Part shown: piece after piece, positions 46,400 through 55,928 of the stretch
Numbering within the stretch: the first letter of the stretch is position 1
Layout: every line of letters starts with the position of its first letter
Assembly (NCBI GenBank): GCA_036704125.1
Contig: DATNQI010000102.1
Location: forward strand, 1 to 64,000
Length of the DNA stretch: 64,000 nt
Source: Pantanalinema sp.
GTDB taxonomy: Bacteria > Cyanobacteriota > Sericytochromatia > S15B-MN24 > UBA4093
Direction of reading: 5' to 3'
Made by a program: the position numbers and the translations under genes
The notes under the pieces: generated by a model
The model's database searches: none
The model's input: only the letters and a program-made list of their open reading frames with translations
What the model was told of the DNA's origin: nothing

Positions 46400-47764
46400 A
46401 TGACTTCGAACCTGCTACTCGACTTCGTCATCGTCGCCCTCAAGGCGGTGTTCCTGCTCCTGGTCCTCCTGGTGATGGCTCCGGTCCTGATCGTGCTCGA
46501 GCGCAAGATCTCGGCCTGGATCCAGGACCGCCCCGGCCCCAACCGGGCCGACATCGGCGGCTTCCGCCTGGCCGGCTTCGTCTACATCGTGGCCGACGCG
46601 ATCAAGCTCTTCACCAAGGAGAACTTCACCCCGACCAACGCCAACCGCTTCTATTACTACCTGGCGCCCGCCATCTCGGTGGCGGTCGCCCTCTCCACCG
46701 GAGCGGTCCTGCCCTTCGCCGACACCCTCGTCTTCGGCGACGTCTCGGTCCCCATGCAGCTGCTGCCCATCAATGCCGGCTTGCTGTGGTTCTTCGGCGT
46801 GGCCTCGCTCGGCGTCTACGGGATCATCCTGGCGGGCTGGGCCTCGAACAACAAGTACTCGCTGCTGGGCGCCCTGCGCGGCAGCGCGCAGATCATCAGC
46901 TACGAGATCCCCATGGGCCTCTCGGTCGTCGGCCTCCTGATGGCCTACCAGACCCTGGAGCTGAACAAGATCGTCCTGGCGCAGGGCGGTCCCCTGAGCT
47001 TCTTCGGCCTGTTCGACCTCGGCTTCCACGTCGGCCCGGCCTGGATCGGCATCCCCAACTGGGGCGTGTTCATCCAGCCCCTCGCCTTCATCATCTTCCT
47101 GGTCGCCTCGTACGCGGAGACCAACCGCACCCCCTTCGACCTGGTCGAGTCCGAGGCCGAGATCGTCGCGGGCTTCCACGTCGAGTACAGCGCCATGAAG
47201 TTCGGTATGTTCTTCTTCGCCGAGTACATGGCGATGGTCGTCGCCTCTAGCATCATGACCACGCTGTTCTTCGGCGGGTGGCAAGTCCCCTTCTTCAGCA
47301 CCCAGGCGCTGCAGCAGCTTTCGCTGCCCATGATTCGCGTCGGCCTGATCGGCACCATCGCGGTGCTGGCGCTGATGGCGGTGGGCCTGTTCAAGCTCTA
47401 CCAGGCCAACAAGGGCCGCTTCGGCGACGCGCGCGACAACGAGGGCAAGATCCTCGGCGTGCTCGTCAGCGCCCTGGCGGTGCTCATCGCCGCAGTCCTC
47501 GTCGCGACCCTCTCGATCAGCGCCCTTCCCGTCTGGGGCGGGGTGGCCTTCGCCGCGGTCGCGCAGTTCGCCTCGTTCTTCGTGAAGATGTTCCTGATCG
47601 CCAGCACCTTCGTCTGGGTCCGCTGGACCGTGCCCCGGTTCCGCTATGACCAGCTGATGAGCCTCGGCTGGAAGACCCTCCTGCCCCTGGCGCTCGCCAA
47701 CATCTTCGTCACCGGCGTGGTGATTCTCCTGATGAATCACTTCAAGCTTGGAGGTGGGATCTAA
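46400..47764 (+). CDS. nuoH: NADH-quinone oxidoreductase subunit H, with an inserted segment
   Basis: Membrane subunit at the quinone entry, 454 aa against a usual 330-360. Core landmarks are normal: ERKISAWIQDRPGPNR, GSAQIISYEIPMG, SYAETNRTPFDLVE(SE), and the C-terminal FVWVRWTVPRFRYDQLM with LGWK. The extra length lies at about residues 300-385: two additional hydrophobic segments around a charged loop (KGRFGDARDNEGK), inserted just before the last core helices. Its stop overlaps the nuoI start. Confidence 0.94.
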   Translation: MTSNLLLDFVIVALKAVFLLLVLLVMAPVLIVLERKISAWIQDRPGPNRADIGGFRLAGFVYIVADAIKLFTKENFTPTNANRFYYYLAPAISVAVALSTGAVLPFADTLVFGDVSVPMQLLPINAGLLWFFGVASLGVYGIILAGWASNNKYSLLGALRGSAQIISYEIPMGLSVVGLLMAYQTLELNKIVLAQGGPLSFFGLFDLGFHVGPAWIGIPNWGVFIQPLAFIIFLVASYAETNRTPFDLVESEAEIVAGFHVEYSAMKFGMFFFAEYMAMVVASSIMTTLFFGGWQVPFFSTQALQQLSLPMIRVGLIGTIAVLALMAVGLFKLYQANKGRFGDARDNEGKILGVLVSALAVLIAAVLVATLSISALPVWGGVAFAAVAQFASFFVKMFLIASTFVWVRWTVPRFRYDQLMSLGWKTLLPLALANIFVTGVVILLMNHFKLGGGI

Positions 47765-48258
47765 TGTCGCTCAAGGTCGAACGCCCGACGTCGGACATCA
47801 AGGAGGAGATCTACCTCCTGGCCATCGTCAAGGGCATGGGTCTCACGCTCAAGCACCTGGTGTCGAGCCTCTTCAACCCTCGGAAGCTCCCCATCGTGGA
47901 GTACCCCGAGCAGCAGAAGCAGTTCCCCGCGGGCTACCGCGGCAAGCACCGCCTGACCAAGCGCGAGGACGGCTCGGTCCGCTGCGTGGCGTGCTACATG
48001 TGCGCCACGGCATGCCCTGCCGAGTGCATCCACATCGTGGCCGAGGAGTCCGAGGACCCCACGGTCGAGAAGCGCCCCGCGCGCTTCGACATCGACCTGC
48101 TGGAGTGCGTCTTCTGCGGGATGTGCGTCGAGGCGTGCCCGGTGGATGCCATCCGCATGGATTCGGGCATCTACTCGTTCACCGACTTCAATCGCAAGGA
48201 CTTCGTCATCACCAAAGAAGAGCTGATGGCCGTCAAGCCGCAAGGCATGCCGGACTAG
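47764..48258 (+). CDS. nuoI: NADH-quinone oxidoreductase subunit I
   Basis: A 164-aa subunit with two [4Fe-4S] clusters (N6a, N6b) linking NuoG to NuoB. Motifs: CVACYMCATACPAEC and CVFCGMCVEACPVDA. The N-terminal amphipathic part (LKHLVSSLF) lies along the membrane. Confidence 0.96.
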   Translation: MSLKVERPTSDIKEEIYLLAIVKGMGLTLKHLVSSLFNPRKLPIVEYPEQQKQFPAGYRGKHRLTKREDGSVRCVACYMCATACPAECIHIVAEESEDPTVEKRPARFDIDLLECVFCGMCVEACPVDAIRMDSGIYSFTDFNRKDFVITKEELMAVKPQGMPD

Positions 48259-48286
48259 CCGCACCGAAGTAGGAGCCCCCCCTTCC

Positions 48287-48790
48287 ATGCTATCCACCAT
48301 CCTGTTCTATCTCCTGGCCACGGTGATGGTCCTCGGCGGTTTCGTCACCATCACCCGGCGCCACCCCCTCCCCGCGGCCCTCTCGATGGTCGTCTCGTTC
48401 ATGGCCCTCTCGGGGCTCTACGCCCTCTTGTCGGCGCAGCTCATCGCGATCCTGCAGATCCTGGTCTACGCCGGGGCCATCGTCGCGCTGATCGTCTTCG
48501 TCATCATGCTGCTCAACGTCCGCGAGGAGAACCTCGACTACCACGAGGCCTTCTTCCCGCAGCTGGGCCTGGCCGTGGCGGGCCTGGTGCCGGTGGTCGG
48601 GCTCGTGCTGGCGGCCATCAACAAGCTGCCGAAGGATGCCTTCCCCCCGCTCAACGATCCGGCTTACGGATCCATCGAGCTGGTCGGCATGTTCCTTTAC
48701 CAGAACTACGTCTTCGTCTTCGAGATGGTCTCGATCCTGCTCACGGTCGCCATGGTCGGCGTCGTGCTCTTGGCGAAACGCCGGATTTAG
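48287..48790 (+). CDS. nuoJ: NADH-quinone oxidoreductase subunit J
   Basis: A 167-aa membrane subunit with five helices. LQILVYAGAIVALIVFVIML is the conserved TM3 with the pi-bulge region that couples redox to proton pumping. RBS AGGAG precedes the ATG. Confidence 0.93.
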   Translation: MLSTILFYLLATVMVLGGFVTITRRHPLPAALSMVVSFMALSGLYALLSAQLIAILQILVYAGAIVALIVFVIMLLNVREENLDYHEAFFPQLGLAVAGLVPVVGLVLAAINKLPKDAFPPLNDPAYGSIELVGMFLYQNYVFVFEMVSILLTVAMVGVVLLAKRRI

Positions 48791-48798
48791 GAGCCCCC

Positions 48799-49101
48799 AT
48801 GCTTACGCTGCAACACTTCCTGATCGCCAGCGTCCTGATGTTCGCCACCGGCGTCGCGGGCGTGGTCGGCCGCAAGAACCTGTTCATCGTCTTCATGTCG
48901 ATCGAGCTGATGCTGAACGCGGTCAACCTGAGCTTCGTCGCCTTCGCCCGGTTCATGAACCAGCTCGACGGCCACGTCTTCGTCTTCCTCGTCATGGCCG
49001 TGGCCGCTGCCGAAGCCGCGATCGGGCTTGCGATCGTCATTTTGCTCTTCAAGAACAAGGAGTCGTTGAACGTCGACGACTTCTCCGTCATGAAGCGGTA
49101 G
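48799..49101 (+). CDS. nuoK: NADH-quinone oxidoreductase subunit K
   Basis: A 100-aa, three-helix membrane subunit. The conserved glutamates are in FMSIELMLNAVNL and AAAEAAIGLAIVI. Begins nine bases after nuoJ. Confidence 0.95.
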   Translation: MLTLQHFLIASVLMFATGVAGVVGRKNLFIVFMSIELMLNAVNLSFVAFARFMNQLDGHVFVFLVMAVAAAEAAIGLAIVILLFKNKESLNVDDFSVMKR

Positions 49102-49111
49102 AGGTTTCCCG

Positions 49112-51079
49112 ATGGAATCACACACCACCAACTTGCTACTCTGGGTGCCGCTGCTGCCGCTCCTCGGCGCGATCTTCAACGGCCTGTTGACCCTCTTCTA
49201 CGCCAAGTCCGAGCACGGCGCCCCCAGGGGGCTCGTCTCGGCGGTCGCCGTCGGCGCCCCGCTCTTGGCCTTCTTCGTCGCCCTCAAGCTCTTCTTCGAG
49301 CTCAAGGGCATGGGCGAGGAGTCCCGCCTCATGATCCAGCACGTGGCCACCTGGATGCAGGCCGGTCAGCTGGACGTGGGCATCGACTTCATGCTCGACC
49401 CGCTCTCGGCGGTCATGATCCTGACGGTCACCTTCATCGGGACCCTCATCCACCTGTACTCGGTGGGCTACATGAGCCACGACCGCGGCTTCTCGCGCTA
49501 CTTCACCTACCTGAACCTCTTCACCTTCTCGATGCTGGTGCTGGTGCTCGGCAAGAACCTGCCGATCATGTTCGTGGGCTGGGAGGGCGTGGGCGTCTGC
49601 TCGTACCTCCTGATCGGCTTCTGGTTCTCGGACATCAAGAAGGCGAACGCCGGCAACAAGGCGTTCATCACCAACCGCGTGGGCGACTTCGGCTTCCTGC
49701 TCGGTATCTTCTTCCTGTTCGTCTACACCATGAACCACGGCGGGGCGACCCTCGACTTCGTGGGCCTCAAGGCCTTCTTCGAGGCGCTGCCCAAGGGCGA
49801 GGCGCTGACCGTCACGGTGGCGACCACCGCGGCGCTGCTGCTGTTCATCGGCGCCATGGGCAAGAGCGCCCAGGTGCCCCTGCACGTGTGGCTCGCTGAC
49901 GCGATGGCCGGCCCCACCCCGGTCTCGGCCCTGATCCACGCCGCGACGATGGTCACGGCGGGCGTCTACATGGTCGCGCGCTGCAACTTCATCTTCAGCC
50001 TGAGCCCGCTGGCCCAGACGGTCGTGGCCTCGATCGGCGCCCTCACGGCGCTGTTCGCGGCCACCATCGCCCTGACCCAGTCCGACATCAAGCGCGTGCT
50101 CGCCTACTCGACGGTCTCGCAGCTCGGCTACATGTTCGTCGGCGTGGGCATCGGCGCCTACGGCGCCGGCATGTTCCACGTGTTCACCCACGCCTTCTTC
50201 AAGGCACTGCTGTTCCTCGGCGCGGGCTCGGTCATCCACGCCATGCACGAGGAGCAGGACCTCTGGAAGATGGGCGGCCTTCGTTCCAAGATGCCCATCA
50301 CCTTCGCGACCATGGGCATCGCGACGCTCGCCATCGCGGGCATCCCGCCCCTGGCCGGGTTCTTCTCGAAGGACGAGATCCTCTGGCACGCCTTCGGCCA
50401 CCATCACTACGTCATCTATGGCGTGCTGCTGCTGACCGCGGGGATCACCGCCTACTACATGTTCCGCATGCTGTTCCTGGCGTTCTTCGGAACGCCCCGC
50501 GACAAGCACCGCGTGGAGCATGCCCACGAGAGCCCCTGGGTCATGGCCCTGCCGCTGGTGGTGCTGTGCATCGGCACCGTGGTGGTCGGCTTCCTCGGGG
50601 TTCCCCACGTCCTGGGCGGTCACAACCTGTTCGGCGAGTGGCTCGCGCCGGTCGTCGGGCATGCCGAGATCGAAGGTTTCTCGGCCGGCTTCGAGCTCGG
50701 CATGATGGCCCTCTCGGTCCTGGTCGCCGCCATCGGCATCGGCGTCGCCTATGCCCGCTACGGCAAGGCCGTCCCCGCCACCGAGCCCACCCGCACCGCC
50801 TGGTGGGACGTTCTCAAGAACAAGTACTTCATCGACGAGCTCATCGAGGCCGTCCTCATCAAGCCCCTGCGCTTCATTGCGTCGGTGCTGCTCTACAAGG
50901 GCGCCGAGGAGAACGGCATCGACAAGGCGGTCAACGAGACGCCGCGGCTCTACGCGGGGATCTCGGGCGCGGTCCGGACGTTGCAGAACGGCCTGATCCG
51001 CTCCTACGCCCTGATGATGCTCGTCGGGGCGGCCCTCATCGCCGTGTACTACCTCTTGAAGTTCGACACGCTGCATTAA
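49112..51079 (+). CDS. nuoL: NADH-quinone oxidoreductase subunit L
   Basis: The terminal antiporter-like proton-pumping subunit, 655 aa, with the long lateral helix at its C terminus. Landmarks: FVGWEGVGVCSYLLIGFW with the key glutamate, LADAMAGPTPVSALIHAATM with the conserved Lys/His region upstream, and SDIKRVLAYSTVSQLGYM. Confidence 0.96.
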   Translation: MESHTTNLLLWVPLLPLLGAIFNGLLTLFYAKSEHGAPRGLVSAVAVGAPLLAFFVALKLFFELKGMGEESRLMIQHVATWMQAGQLDVGIDFMLDPLSAVMILTVTFIGTLIHLYSVGYMSHDRGFSRYFTYLNLFTFSMLVLVLGKNLPIMFVGWEGVGVCSYLLIGFWFSDIKKANAGNKAFITNRVGDFGFLLGIFFLFVYTMNHGGATLDFVGLKAFFEALPKGEALTVTVATTAALLLFIGAMGKSAQVPLHVWLADAMAGPTPVSALIHAATMVTAGVYMVARCNFIFSLSPLAQTVVASIGALTALFAATIALTQSDIKRVLAYSTVSQLGYMFVGVGIGAYGAGMFHVFTHAFFKALLFLGAGSVIHAMHEEQDLWKMGGLRSKMPITFATMGIATLAIAGIPPLAGFFSKDEILWHAFGHHHYVIYGVLLLTAGITAYYMFRMLFLAFFGTPRDKHRVEHAHESPWVMALPLVVLCIGTVVVGFLGVPHVLGGHNLFGEWLAPVVGHAEIEGFSAGFELGMMALSVLVAAIGIGVAYARYGKAVPATEPTRTAWWDVLKNKYFIDELIEAVLIKPLRFIASVLLYKGAEENGIDKAVNETPRLYAGISGAVRTLQNGLIRSYALMMLVGAALIAVYYLLKFDTLH

Positions 51080-51089
51080 GGATTGATCA

Positions 51090-52628
51090 ATGGACCAGAA
51101 CGTATTGTCGATCCTGATCTTCCTGCCGGTCGTCGCGGCGCTGGGCCTCATGCTCATGCCTTCGTCGTCGGAAAAGGGGATCAAGGGATTCGCGATGGTG
51201 GCCGCGCTCATTAACGCGGCCCTGGCGCTCTCGCTCCTGGGCACCTTCGACCCGGCCAAGGCCGGCTACCAGTTCGAAGTCAACGCGCCCTGGCTGCCGA
51301 GCGCCGGCATCTCCTACCACCTCGGCATCGACGGCATCAGCCTGGTGCTGGTCGTCCTGACGGCCGTGCTCACCCCGGTGGCGCTGCTGGCCTCCTGGAA
51401 CCTGATCAAGGACCGGGTGAGGGGCTACTATGCCTGGATGCTGCTCTTCTCGGCGGGCATGATCGGCGCGGTCACCGCGCTCGACATGTTCCTCTTCTAC
51501 GTCTTCTTCGAGCTGATGCTCATCCCGGCGTTCTTCCTCATCGGCCTCTGGGGCGGTGAGGGCCGGGTCAAGGCGACGGTCAAGTTCGTCGTCTACACCT
51601 TAGTCGGTTCGCTTTTCCTGTTCGTGGCCATCCTCTACCTCGCGGTCCGGCACCAGGCGACGACCGGCACCTGGAGCTTCCAGCTCGCCGATCTGATGGC
51701 CACCCCGCTGGCGGGGTCTGCCATGGTCTGGGCGTTCCTGGCCTTCGCCCTCGCCTTCGCGATCAAGAGCGGCCTCTTCCCGTTCCACACCTGGGCCCCC
51801 GACACCTACGTGGCGGCGCCCGCTCCGGTCACCTTCCTGGTGAGCGGCATCATGGGCAAGATCGGCGTCTACGGCTTCATCCGCTTCGCGGTGCCCCTCT
51901 TCCCCGAGGCCGCCAGGAGCGCCCAGCCCTACCTGATGGGCCTCGCGCTCATCGGTCTGATCTACGCGGCCTGGATCGCGCTGGCCCAGACCGACATCAA
52001 GCGCCTGCTCGCCTACAGCTCGGTCTCGCACATGGCGGTGATCCTGCTCGGCGTCTTCGCCCTGGACCAGCACGCCTGGACCGGCGCGGTGTTCATGTTC
52101 ATGGCCCACGCGCTGGCGACCGGCGGCCTGTTCCTGCTGGTCGGCATGCTCGCCGAGCGCAAGGGCACCTCGATCGCCGACTTCGGCGGGATCGCCAAGG
52201 CGATGCCCTTCTTGACCACCGTCTTCGTCCTCGTGACGATGGCCTCGGTCGGCCTGCCGGGCCTCAACGGCTTCATCGGCGAGTTCATGATCCTGCTGGG
52301 CACCTACGCCAGCCACAACGTGATCGGCGTGGTCGCGACCACCTCGGTCATCTGGGGCGCCTGCTACATGCTGTGGATGGTCTCTCGGACCTTCTTCGGC
52401 GAGGAGCCGAAGCAAGCCAAGCCGCTCGCGGACCTCTCGCTGCGCGAGGCCCTCGTCATCGTTCCCATCGCGCTCGTCATCGTCTACACGGGCTTCGTGC
52501 CCCAGCCGGTGCTCTCGCGAATCGACGCCTCGGTCCAGGCCGTGCTGGGTCCCGTCAACGCGACCGTCAAGGCCGCCACGGCGGAGCCTGCGGCGACCGA
52601 AGGCGATCACCACGCCGGAGGGCACTAA
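51090..52628 (+). CDS. nuoM: NADH-quinone oxidoreductase subunit M
   Basis: Antiporter-like proton-pumping subunit, 512 aa. Landmarks: YVFFELMLIPAFFLIG with the key glutamate, SGLFPFHTWAPDTYVAAPAP, and TDIKRLLAYSSVSHMA. A His-containing tail (EGDHHAGGH) ends the protein. Confidence 0.96.
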   Translation: MDQNVLSILIFLPVVAALGLMLMPSSSEKGIKGFAMVAALINAALALSLLGTFDPAKAGYQFEVNAPWLPSAGISYHLGIDGISLVLVVLTAVLTPVALLASWNLIKDRVRGYYAWMLLFSAGMIGAVTALDMFLFYVFFELMLIPAFFLIGLWGGEGRVKATVKFVVYTLVGSLFLFVAILYLAVRHQATTGTWSFQLADLMATPLAGSAMVWAFLAFALAFAIKSGLFPFHTWAPDTYVAAPAPVTFLVSGIMGKIGVYGFIRFAVPLFPEAARSAQPYLMGLALIGLIYAAWIALAQTDIKRLLAYSSVSHMAVILLGVFALDQHAWTGAVFMFMAHALATGGLFLLVGMLAERKGTSIADFGGIAKAMPFLTTVFVLVTMASVGLPGLNGFIGEFMILLGTYASHNVIGVVATTSVIWGACYMLWMVSRTFFGEEPKQAKPLADLSLREALVIVPIALVIVYTGFVPQPVLSRIDASVQAVLGPVNATVKAATAEPAATEGDHHAGGH

Positions 52629-52631
52629 GGC

Positions 52632-54119
52632 ATGATGAACATGGAAATCCACTGGCTCTCGATCCTGCCCATCATCATCGTCATGGTGACGGGCCTGGGC
52701 CTCACCTTCCTGCGGACCCCCGCGCTGCTGGGCGGGCTTTCCCTCTCGGCCCTGGCGCTCGCCGCCATGGTCTCGGGCGTGGACCTGGTCCAGAGCCCGG
52801 CGGGCTTCAAGCGCGTCCTCTTCCACGGGGTCGTGACCTTCGACGCCTACAGCCACTTCTTCACCCTGCTGCTGATCGGCTGTGCCGCGCTCACCCTGGT
52901 GGCGGCGTGGGCCTACTTCCCTCGCGAGAAGATGGCCCAGAGCGAGGTCTACTCCCTGCTCATGCTCAGCCTGAGCGGGATGCTGATCCTGCCGGCGGCG
53001 ACCCACCTGATCGCGGTCTTCATCGCGATCGAGATCATGTCGATCGCCATCTATGCCCTCGTCGGCGCCCGCCGCATGGACATGAAGAGCAACGAGTCGT
53101 CGCTCAAGTACTTCCTGCTGGGCTCCTTCGCCTCGGGCATCATCCTCTACGGCATCGCCTTGACCTACGGTGCGGCGGGCTCGATCCAGTTCGACGCCCT
53201 GCGCGACTTCGCGGCCAGCCCCGATCCCGCCAGGCTGCCGCTCTTCATCGCGGGCATCGCGATGCTCGTCATCGGCTTCGGCTTCAAGGTCGCGGCGGCT
53301 CCGTTCCACGCCTGGACCCCCGACGTGTACGAGGGCGCTCCGGCGCCGATCACCGGCTTCATGGCGACCGCGGTCAAGGCGGCCTCGTTCGCCTTCATCC
53401 TCCGCACCATGGCGGTCGCCTTCCTGCCCGTCAAGGCCGAGTGGGTGGAGGTGGTGGCGGCCCTGGCCGTGGTCACCATGTTCACCGGCAACATCCTGGC
53501 CTTCGTCCAGGGCAACATCAAGCGCATGCTGGCCTACTCCAGCATCGCTCACACCGGCTACATGATGATGGGCCTCACCGCCCTGTCGAACCAGGAGGGC
53601 GCCTACGCCGGTGCCGCGATCCTCTACTACCTGGTCGCCTACTGCCTGACGAATATCGCCCTCTTCGCGGCGATCGGCTTCGTCAGCAAGCAGGGCGAGA
53701 AGCTGGTCGAGATCGAGGACCTCGCGGGCCTCGGCGCCAAGTTCCCCGGCCTCTCGCTGGTGATCGCCATCTGCATGGCGAGCCTGATCGGGATCCCGCC
53801 CACGGCGGGCTTCTTCGGGAAGTACTTCCTGTTCAGCGCCGTCATCCAGCAGGGCTACGCCTGGCTCGCCGTGATCGGCATCATCAACTCGATCCTCTCG
53901 GTCTACTACTACCTGCGGGTGGTCGTGGTGATGTACTTCAAGGAGCCCCGGGCGGACTGGTCCGACATGACCGGCCTGGTGCCCGTCCGGATCGTGGGCG
54001 TCTTCTGCGCCGTGATGATCGTGTGGGCCGGCGTCGGCGCCACCAGCCTCCTGTACCTGGTCCCGGGGGCGCAGCCCCTGATGGCCTGGGCCAAGACCTC
54101 GGTCGCCAGCCTCTTCTAG
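52632..54119 (+). CDS. nuoN: NADH-quinone oxidoreductase subunit N
   Basis: Antiporter-like proton-pumping subunit, 495 aa, and the last gene of the operon. Landmarks: FIAIEIMSIAIYAL with the key glutamate, AAPFHAWTPDVYEGAPAPIT, and GNIKRMLAYSSIAHTGYMM. A strong terminator follows within 15 bases. Confidence 0.96.
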   Translation: MMNMEIHWLSILPIIIVMVTGLGLTFLRTPALLGGLSLSALALAAMVSGVDLVQSPAGFKRVLFHGVVTFDAYSHFFTLLLIGCAALTLVAAWAYFPREKMAQSEVYSLLMLSLSGMLILPAATHLIAVFIAIEIMSIAIYALVGARRMDMKSNESSLKYFLLGSFASGIILYGIALTYGAAGSIQFDALRDFAASPDPARLPLFIAGIAMLVIGFGFKVAAAPFHAWTPDVYEGAPAPITGFMATAVKAASFAFILRTMAVAFLPVKAEWVEVVAALAVVTMFTGNILAFVQGNIKRMLAYSSIAHTGYMMMGLTALSNQEGAYAGAAILYYLVAYCLTNIALFAAIGFVSKQGEKLVEIEDLAGLGAKFPGLSLVIAICMASLIGIPPTAGFFGKYFLFSAVIQQGYAWLAVIGIINSILSVYYYLRVVVVMYFKEPRADWSDMTGLVPVRIVGVFCAVMIVWAGVGATSLLYLVPGAQPLMAWAKTSVASLF

Positions 54120-54132
54120 AGGAAGGCCCGAA

Positions 54133-54175
54133 AGCCCGAAGGGACCGGCAGTACTGCCGGTCCCTTCGGGCTTTT
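54133..54175 (+). terminator. Terminator of the nuo operon
   Basis: GCCCGAAGGGACCGGCAG pairs perfectly with its complement and is followed by CTTTT. It separates nuoN from the convergent histidine kinase gene. Confidence 0.9.
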
Positions 54176-54186
54176 CGTCGTGAGGG

Positions 54187-54912
54187 CTACGAGCGCGGGA
54201 GGGTGAAGCTGAAGACGCTGCCCGCCCCAAGCCGGCTCTCGACCGAGAGGGTGCCCCCGTGAAGGTCCAGAATGGCCTTGCAGACGTTGAGGCCGATCCC
54301 CAGGCGATCGCCGCATTCCTCCCTGCCCAGGTAGAAGGGCTCGAAGAGGGTCTCGAGCGCGTCGGGCGCGATGCCGCAGCCGGTGTCCTCGACCCGGCAG
54401 CGCAGCCACGGCCCGTCCGGGGCCGTGCTGACCCTCACGTGGCCGCCGCTCGGCGTGAAGCGCACCGCGTTGGCCAGAAGGTTGCGCAGCAGGTGGGTGA
54501 TGCGGGCGGCGTCCCCCATGCACCCGGAGGGCCCGGTGCTCGGGGCGTGCCTCACCTCGACGCCCCGGGCCGAAGCCTGGGGCCGGATGCTCGCGATCGC
54601 CTCGGCGGCGCAGGCGTCGAGGTCGAGGGGCCTCACGTGAAGGACGACGCGCCGGGCGTGGTGGAGGCTGAGCTCGAGCAGGTCGCTCACCCGGTCGTGC
54701 ATGTCCAGCGAGCTGGTGCGGATGCGCTCGACGTGGCGCCGCTGGGCATCGGTGAGGCTGCCCGTCGCCTCGAGCGAGAGCAGCTGGGCGGCGACGTTGA
54801 TCGCCATGAGGGGCGAGCGCAGGCCGTGCGAGACCGTGTTCAGGAAGCGGTCCGGAGTCGTGCCGGGCTCGGTCGCCGGGAGGTGGAACGCGCTGGGATC
54901 GTTGCTCGGCAT
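54187..54912 (-). CDS. Soluble sensor histidine kinase
   Basis: A 241-aa kinase with only a dimerisation domain and an ATPase domain; no membrane helix or sensor domain. The H-box is FLNTVSHGLRSPL with His29. N-box HLLRNLLANAVRFTP, G1 DTGCGI, F-box FEPFY and G2 GIGLNVCKAI are intact. It presumably receives signals through another protein. The response regulator gene lies upstream on the same strand 119 bases away, the likely partner. Confidence 0.88.
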   Translation of the reverse strand: MPSNDPSAFHLPATEPGTTPDRFLNTVSHGLRSPLMAINVAAQLLSLEATGSLTDAQRRHVERIRTSSLDMHDRVSDLLELSLHHARRVVLHVRPLDLDACAAEAIASIRPQASARGVEVRHAPSTGPSGCMGDAARITHLLRNLLANAVRFTPSGGHVRVSTAPDGPWLRCRVEDTGCGIAPDALETLFEPFYLGREECGDRLGIGLNVCKAILDLHGGTLSVESRLGAGSVFSFTLPRS

Positions 54913-55031
54913 CTCTTACCCGCCTGCCATGTCCGGAGCTTCGGGGTGCTCCTGACGGTCCGAGGGAAGTCTAGCGCAGCGCAATCGGAAAAGGCCAGGG
55001 ACGAAAGTCCCGGCTGCCTCGGCGCGCGGGC

Positions 55032-55655
55032 TTACCCGATCACGCCGAGCTGCTGGCAGAGGAGGACCGCCTGGGTACGGTTGTTCACTTCCAGCTTGTC
55101 GTAGATGCGCGAGAGGTGGTTCTTGATGGTCTTGTCGCTGAGGCAGAGGCGCTCGGCGATCGCGCGGTTTTCGAGCCCGCGGGCGAGCAAGGTGACGATC
55201 TCGCGCTCGCGCTCGGTAAGCGCCTCGAGCACGATCGGGGCCGGCAGGGTCGGTGCCTTGCGCCGGCGGCGCGCCAGGGCCTGCTCGATGACCTCGTTGA
55301 GCTTGTGCAGGTCCCGCAGGGGCTTCTGCAGGAAGTCGAAGGCGCGCCCGCCGCGCAGGGCCAGAATGGCGTCGTCCATGGTGCCTTGGCCTGTCAGGAA
55401 GATCACCTCGATGCCGGCGTCGAGCTCCTTGAGCAGCGAGAGCAGCTGCAAGCCGTCGAGCCCGGGCATCTTGAGGTCGGTCACGACGACGTCGAACGCC
55501 TCCTGCTTGAAGAGGCTCACGGCCTCGTGGGTGCTTGCGGCGGTCTTGGCCTGGTAGCCGAAATGGGTCAGCCACTCGTGGAGCATCGCGAGCAGCTCGC
55601 GTTCGTCGTCCACGAGCAGGATTCGCGCGCCTGAAGAAGGTGAGGATTCGTGCAT
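55032..55655 (-). CDS. NarL/FixJ-type response regulator
   Basis: A 207-aa two-domain regulator. Receiver domain: LLVDDE acidic pair, phospho-acceptor Asp in VVVTDLKMPG, Thr in FLTGQG and Lys in LQKPL. A helical linker with an Arg-rich patch follows, then a LuxR-type helix-turn-helix (LTEREREIVTLLARGLENRA, KTIKNHLSRIYDKL). I set the start at 55655 from the receiver domain boundary. Upstream of the histidine kinase gene on the same strand, so a probable two-component pair. Targets unknown. Confidence 0.88.
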   Translation of the reverse strand: MHESSPSSGARILLVDDERELLAMLHEWLTHFGYQAKTAASTHEAVSLFKQEAFDVVVTDLKMPGLDGLQLLSLLKELDAGIEVIFLTGQGTMDDAILALRGGRAFDFLQKPLRDLHKLNEVIEQALARRRRKAPTLPAPIVLEALTEREREIVTLLARGLENRAIAERLCLSDKTIKNHLSRIYDKLEVNNRTQAVLLCQQLGVIG

Positions 55656-55928
55656 GATGCGGACGGCCTGCCTGAATAGAGGGAAGGGAGATGATGCAAA
55701 ATACGTTAGCACGTTTCGCGGCGGGGGGGGAGGCCCGGTCGTGCTTGGTGCATCGCGGGGAATTGACGCGCGCCGACTCGTAACCGATGCGAAAGAGGTA
55801 AGATTCCGCCTCGCTTAGCGATATCCTCACGCAACGGCCGGCTAATTTCGCACGTTGAAGGGTAACATGGGGTAGAAGCGTGCAAGCGCCCCTTCGTCCC
55901 CCCCGGCGAGCGAAAGTGACCAACCGCG
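55656..55928. other. Divergent intergenic region
   Basis: A 273-bp gap between the response regulator gene and the next lipoprotein gene. It is less GC-rich than its surroundings and must hold two promoters, but I see no clear -35/-10 pair, no repeat and no convincing ORF. Confidence 0.3.
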
